Shown here: piece after piece, positions 60,595-64,000 of the stretch
How positions within the stretch are numbered: position 1 is the stretch's first letter
How the letters are laid out: each line of letters starts with the position of its first letter
Origin: RPQJ01 sp963696545
Lineage (GTDB): Bacteria > Pseudomonadota > Gammaproteobacteria > Steroidobacterales > Steroidobacteraceae
DNA length: 64,000 bases
NCBI GenBank assembly: GCA_963696545.1
Contig: CAVOKQ010000001.1
Span: 227,514 to 291,513, forward strand
Reading direction: 5' to 3'
Notes under the pieces: model-generated
Databases searched by the model: none
Seen by the model: the letters and a program-made list of their open reading frames with translations, nothing else
Told to the model about the DNA's origin: nothing
Position numbers and translations under genes: made by a program

Positions 60595-61185
60595 ATGTCC
60601 AGAATCGAATCGCCCGGCCAGCCGACGTTTTTGCAGCGCAGCGCCCTCGCGCTGCTGCGATTGTTCGGCTGGAAATCGTCGTTCGTGTGGCCTCCGGAAC
60701 CGAGGGGCGTGATCATCGTCTACCCGCACACGTCGAACTGGGACTTCCCGATCGGCGTGCTGTTTCGCATCGGCAACGGGCTGCCCGCCAACTGGATTGG
60801 CAAGGCAGAGATGTTCCGGCCGCCGTTCAGGAGACTGCTCGAACGGATCGGCGGCATTGCGCTCAATCGTCGTGCGTCGGTCGGTTTCGTCGACGCGCTG
60901 CTGCGGGAGTTCAGGCGGCGCGACTGGATGTGGGTTGCGATCGCGGTGGAGGGGACCCGTTCGCACACGGACCACCTGAAGTCGGGCTTTTACCAGCTCG
61001 CCACGGCCGGGGACATGCCCGTTGCTCTCGCCTACATCGATTTCAGGACCAAGACCGTCGGCATGGACACGTATGTCCGGTTCACGGGCGACCGCGACCG
61101 GGACATGGAGACGATGCGACGCTTCTATGCCGACAAGCGCGGCCGCCGGCCCGGGATGGAGGGCGAAATCCGCCTGAAGAGTTGA
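60595..61185 (+). CDS. lysophospholipid acyltransferase-family protein (PlsC-like)
   Basis: A 196-residue acyltransferase-family protein. The HX4D motif is HTSNWD (about residues 45-50), followed by FRIGNGLPANWIGKAEMFRPPFRRLLERIGGIALNRR (motif II) and AIAVEGTRSHTDHLKSGFY (EGTRS, motif III), then MPVALAYIDFRTKTVGMD. The family moves acyl groups to glycerol 3-phosphate derivatives or related acceptors; single-domain members of this size act on lysophospholipids or ornithine lipids. It lies near the frameshifted acyl-ACP-reductase-like gene, so both may belong to lipid metabolism. Confidence 0.82.
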   Translation: MSRIESPGQPTFLQRSALALLRLFGWKSSFVWPPEPRGVIIVYPHTSNWDFPIGVLFRIGNGLPANWIGKAEMFRPPFRRLLERIGGIALNRRASVGFVDALLREFRRRDWMWVAIAVEGTRSHTDHLKSGFYQLATAGDMPVALAYIDFRTKTVGMDTYVRFTGDRDRDMETMRRFYADKRGRRPGMEGEIRLKS

Positions 61186-61290
61186 GACCGCTCAGCGGCG
61201 CGTCATGCAGGTCATGCAGGTAACGATGCGCACCGCCCGTCGGTTATCCGAGATTCCGGTGTGCGACTGTCTGCGCGATATTTCCGGCCA

Positions 61291-62462
61291 ATGAGCCGGT
61301 TCGCATTCATCCTGCACCCGTTGACCGTGGACTACCTCGGTAACCACCCTAGGTACCGATGGACGCGGAGTTGCCGCGCCAGTGGGTGGAGGTCGCAGCG
61401 GCGTACATGCCCGGACGGCTCGTCGGCACCGTCAAGGGCGGTCGGTCGAAGGCGACCGGCCGGCCTGTCGACGGCTTGATCTATGCGCTCGGTGCGACGC
61501 CGCGACAGATGCTGACTCGTTCGCCCGAATTCACATACAGCCGCCTCAATGCGGCCGTGCAGGATGCCGCCGACCATGGCGCCAGGATCGTTGGCCTCGG
61601 TGCGTTCACGAAAGTCGTCGGCGATGCCGGCGTCACCGTAGCGAAGCGCGCACCGATTCCGGTGACCACGGGCAACAGCCTGACGATTGCGGCGACGCTC
61701 GAGACGGCCAAGCTCACGGCGAAGCGGATGGGCTGGCGCGATCTCGCGAAAGGCAGGGCGATGATCGTCGGTGCGACCGGCGCGATTGGCTCGGGTGCCG
61801 AGGCTGCCCGCGGCGGCCGTCAAGGACGTGGATCGCGTCGATCGAGCCGAACGTCTCGCGGCGCTGAAGGAAAAGATCCTCGAGGAGACGCCCGGCGCGA
61901 AGGTCGAAGTCGACCTCACGACGAATCGCCGGGTCGGCGAGTGTGACCTGATCGTCACTGCGACCTCGGCGTTCGGCCAGCGCGTGCTCGACGTCAGCCA
62001 GTGCAAGCCGGGCGCGGTGATACTCGACGTGGCGCTGCCGCCGGACATATCGGCGGAGGAGGCGGCCACGCGGCCGGACGTGCTGATCGTCGAGAGCGGC
62101 GAAGTCGTGTTGCCGGGTCCGGCGCGATTCAGCTTCGACATCGGGTTGCCACCGGGAGTGGCTTACGCGTGCCTCGCCGAGGCGCGCTGCTCACGATGGA
62201 GGAGCGCTACGAGTGCTTCACGCTCGGCCGCGACGTGCCGCCGGCCCGCGTCAAGGAAATCTACCGCCTGTTCCGCAAGCACGGACTGCAGATCGCGCCG
62301 CTCAGGACGTTCGGCGAGTTGCTCACCGACGAGATGGTCGCCGGAAAGAATGCACGCGCGGAGGAGCTGCTGCGCTACCCGAAGCTCCTGAAGCGTGTGA
62401 AGGCGGAGGAGCTGCCAAGATCGCCAGGATGCCGCCGCGCGCGAAGGGCGTTGTGGGCGTGA
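61291..62462 (+). pseudogene. long-chain acyl-ACP reductase-like gene with several frameshifts
   Basis: Pieces in different frames make one protein of about 390 residues: RFAFILHPLTVDYLGNHPRYRW (from 61291), MDAELPRQWVEVAAAYMPGRLVGTVKG onward with GLGAFTKVVGDAGVTV, PVTTGNSLTIAATLETAKLTA and MIVGATGAIGSG, then a piece from about 61800 (AAVKDVDRVDRAERLAALKEKILEETPGAKVEV; CDLIVTATSAF; GAVILDVALPPDISAEEA), and a last piece MEERYECFTLGRDVPPARVKEIYRLFRKHGL. The order and the VGATGAIGS motif match cyanobacterial-type acyl-ACP reductases. The breaks are near 61345, 61797, 62182 and perhaps 62415. Indel errors or a decaying gene are both possible. Confidence 0.6.
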
Positions 62463-62502
62463 CGATGCTCAAGGCCGAGTTCGGCCCGGCGGCGCCTGCC
62501 GC

Positions 62503-63207
62503 TCAAAACCGATACTGCAACTCGAACAGCACGGAGTCGAACCCGTGTCCTTCTTCGTGTAGAGCAGTTCCCCGTCGATCGTCAGCGACTGCCCTTCGAG
62601 ACGCAGCAGCCACGACGGCGTCGGCGCGAATCCCAGCCCCACGCCGAACGCGAAATCGGTTCCGTCGGCGTCGTTCTGGCCGCGGAGTTGCGTGCCTGTG
62701 GTATTGCTGGTCAGCAGCTGGTCCATTTTCACCTTGCCAGAAGCCGACCCCGGCCCGCAGATAGAGTTCCCAGCGTTTCGCGAACGGCAGGATGCCGAGT
62801 ACGGAGAGTTCCCAGGCGGAGATATCGAGCGTTGCCTTTGCCTTGAACGTGCCGGGGTAGCCCTCCACAAGCACGTTCGACTGGTTCCACTGGATGGTGC
62901 CAGGGTCGATGTAGTTCACCTCAGCGGCGAGGTACGGCAGGAAGCGGTAGCCCGCGTGAGCAGTGAAGCCGTAGGCGCCGTCGCCTTCCTTGTAGTATGC
63001 GCAGCCCCAGAGGCCGCAGTAATCGTCGTTGGAGTAGTACCCGCTCACTTCGACGCTGACCGTCGACCAGGCGAGGCCTCCCCCGAGATAGAAGCCCTTG
63101 CCGTCGTCCGCCGGGAGCGACGTGTCGGCAAGAGCCGGGCGTGCGAGTGAAGCGAGGGCCACCAATGCGAGGGCGGGGATTGGGAGCCGAAGCCGATGTG
63201 ATTTCAT
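62503..63207 (-). CDS. outer-membrane beta-barrel protein with two compensating frameshifts
   Basis: A protein of about 234 residues starting with a signal peptide (LPIPALALVALASLARPALA). Alternating strands follow (GFYLGGGLAWSTVSVEVSGYY, GFTAHAGYRFLPYLAAEVNYIDPG, WELSVLGILPFAKRWELYLRAGVGFW), as in OmpW/opacity-type barrels. After about base 62740 the good sequence is in another frame (TDFAFGVGLGFAPTPSWLLRLEGQSLTIDGELLYTKKDTG), and near 62545 it returns to the first frame, ending in FDSVLFELQYRF with the C-terminal Phe of barrel proteins. The second break is at a GGG run, where one more G restores the frame. Two indels are likely. Confidence 0.65.
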   Translation of the reverse strand: MKSHRLRLPIPALALVALASLARPALADTSLPADDGKGFYLGGGLAWSTVSVEVSGYYSNDDYCGLWGCAYYKEGDGAYGFTAHAGYRFLPYLAAEVNYIDPGTIQWNQSNVLVEGYPGTFKAKATLDISAWELSVLGILPFAKRWELYLRAGVGFWQGENGPAADQQYHRHATPRPERRRRNRFRVRRGAGIRADAVVAAASRRAVADDRRGTALHEEGHGFDSVLFELQYRF

Positions 63208-63352
63208 GGGGGCCTCGTCGGAACAGGCCGTCTACATCGCGTTCCGTTCACTTATATGGACTCCGCGGCGTGCCCGCATCGTGAATTCCCGCGTGAGAGT
63301 CGGGCCGCGAAGTGCGAGAATCAAAGTTCATGTGCCCTGGAGGTCGAAGTTC

Positions 63353-63865
63353 GTGAAGCATCGAATCTGGGTCTGGATAGCCGCGGCTCTGCTGGCCGGC
63401 TGCGCGCACATTCCGGATGGCATCGAGCCGATCAAGGACTTCGATGCCAACCGGTATCTCGGCACGTGGTACGAGATCGCTCGGCTCGATCACAGCTTCG
63501 AGCGTGGTCTCACCAAGGTCACGGCGACCTACACGGCCCGCGACGACGGCAGCATCGACGTGCTCAATCGCGGCTTCAATGCGGCGAAAGGCGAGTGGGA
63601 CGAGGCGCAAGGCCGGGCGAAGTTCGTCGGCGCGCGCGACGTGGGGCAGCTGAAGGTTTCCTTCTTCGGGCCGTTCTACGGCGGCTACAACATCGTGGAC
63701 CTCGATCCCGCCTACACGCACTCGCTCGTTGTCGGTCCGAACAGGTCTTATCTCTGGATCCTGTCGCGCGAACCGAATCCGCCCCGCGAAGTGGTCGATC
63801 GCCTGGTCGCGCGTGCGAAGTCGCTGGGCTTCGACACTGGCGCGCTTGTCTACGTGACTCACTGA
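63353..63865 (+). CDS. blc: lipocalin family lipoprotein
   Basis: A 170-residue lipocalin with GTG start at 63353 (GGAGG upstream). The signal peptide ends in lipobox ALLAGC (about residue 17). The lipocalin signature is DANRYLGTWYEIARLDHSFERGLTKVTATYTAR (about 29-61), followed by FNAAKGEWDEAQGRAKFVGA, LKVSFFGPFYGGYNIVDLDPAYTHSLVVGPNRSYLWILSREP. It matches Blc, an outer-membrane lipoprotein that binds lysophospholipids or similar lipids during envelope stress. It is divergent from the outer-membrane barrel gene. Confidence 0.88.
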   Translation: MKHRIWVWIAAALLAGCAHIPDGIEPIKDFDANRYLGTWYEIARLDHSFERGLTKVTATYTARDDGSIDVLNRGFNAAKGEWDEAQGRAKFVGARDVGQLKVSFFGPFYGGYNIVDLDPAYTHSLVVGPNRSYLWILSREPNPPREVVDRLVARAKSLGFDTGALVYVTH

Positions 63866-63872
63866 GTCCGCG

Positions 63873-64000
63873 ATGAGCGTCGCCGCAATCATCCTCGTGG
63901 TCACGGTGGTCGTGAGTCTCGCAGGGCTTTACGGGTCGCCGAAAATCGTCGAGCGCAGCCTGTTTCGTCCGTTCTGGTTCCTGCGCAAGAAGCAGTACGA
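63873..64000 (+). CDS. rhomboid family intramembrane protease, N-terminal fragment
   Basis: The gene runs off the right edge after 42 complete codons. The peptide has a first hydrophobic helix (AAIILVVTVVVSLAGLYG) followed by ERSLFRPFWFLRKKQY, which resembles the start of rhomboid proteases where this loop precedes the core fold. The active-site Ser and His are beyond the window. It starts eight bases after lipocalin, so the two may be co-transcribed. Confidence 0.6.
   Translation, partial: MSVAAIILVVTVVVSLAGLYGSPKIVERSLFRPFWFLRKKQY

Overview
This is a GC-rich bacterial chromosomal window, coding-dense on both strands. The gene content points to a gammaproteobacterium: a YheU/UPF0270 protein, a YaiL-type DUF2058 protein, HemG, Bfd/bacterioferritin, lipocalin Blc and AhpC/AhpF. 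Steroidobacterales, Nevskiales or Xanthomonadales relatives are my guess from the DUF1329, spinster-type MFS, TolB/TPR and KorAB genes; this is inference, since there is no rRNA or marker gene to confirm it. I saw no tRNA, rRNA, CRISPR array, phage or intact transposon.

Layout. 0-6.5 kb: start of a WYL regulator, a nitronate monooxygenase, an L,D-transpeptidase, a DUF4382 lipoprotein, a DUF1329 protein and a small operon ending in YheU. 6.6-12 kb: exported proteins, namely a repeat lipoprotein with IPT domains and a propeller, a DUF11/CFI-box protein and small hypotheticals. 12-18.6 kb: a winged-helix/TPR regulator, an EEP-family hydrolase, an NTF2-like protein, a Ste24-like protease, and hemG followed by a cytochrome b. 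18.6-23.7 kb: ahpC-ahpF with a good OxyR site, a membrane GDPD phosphodiesterase and a methyltransferase. 23.7-32 kb: PEP carboxylase, an epimerase-type reductase, GST, a MOSC protein, an orphan LpxA-like acyltransferase and a DUF885-like peptidase broken by frameshifts. 32-40 kb: a tight DUF2058-DUF1993-SDR-DUF418 run, a secreted gluzincin peptidase, an MFS transporter, DUF2855 and VOC proteins.

40-47.7 kb is the most distinctive part. Four overlapping minus-strand genes encode a membrane TolB/TPR protein, a 921-residue membrane-anchored diheme cytochrome c, a catalase-fold lipoprotein and a membrane-anchored SMP-30/gluconolactonase, with a rhodanese-like ORF after them. A tail-anchored TIR-domain protein is divergently transcribed. 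I read the enzymes as a cell-surface haem pathway that makes and processes organic hydroperoxides (oxylipin-like), with a possible linked sensor or effector. This is a hypothesis.

47.7-58.2 kb: malic enzyme, a frameshifted M19 dipeptidase, an ECF sigma/putative anti-sigma/exported-protein operon, a SYLF-domain protein, an iron block (bfd-bfr behind a Fur-box promoter) and korA-korB coupled to a ferritin-like gene. 58.2-64 kb: a second ECF-like sigma factor, an indolepyruvate/phenylpyruvate decarboxylase, an acyltransferase, a frameshifted acyl-ACP-reductase-like gene, an outer-membrane barrel with two compensating frameshifts, lipocalin and the start of a rhomboid protease.

Two features recur. 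A palindromic repeat with core GGTGCCAGGCACC occurs at 38.5, 49.5 and 53.4 kb (twice, inverted, at the last). Genes at 29.5-32, 49.5-50.5 and 61.3-63.2 kb carry single-base frameshifts, several at G runs, with otherwise intact protein sequence. Residual long-read indels are the simplest explanation, so these genes may be intact in the organism.
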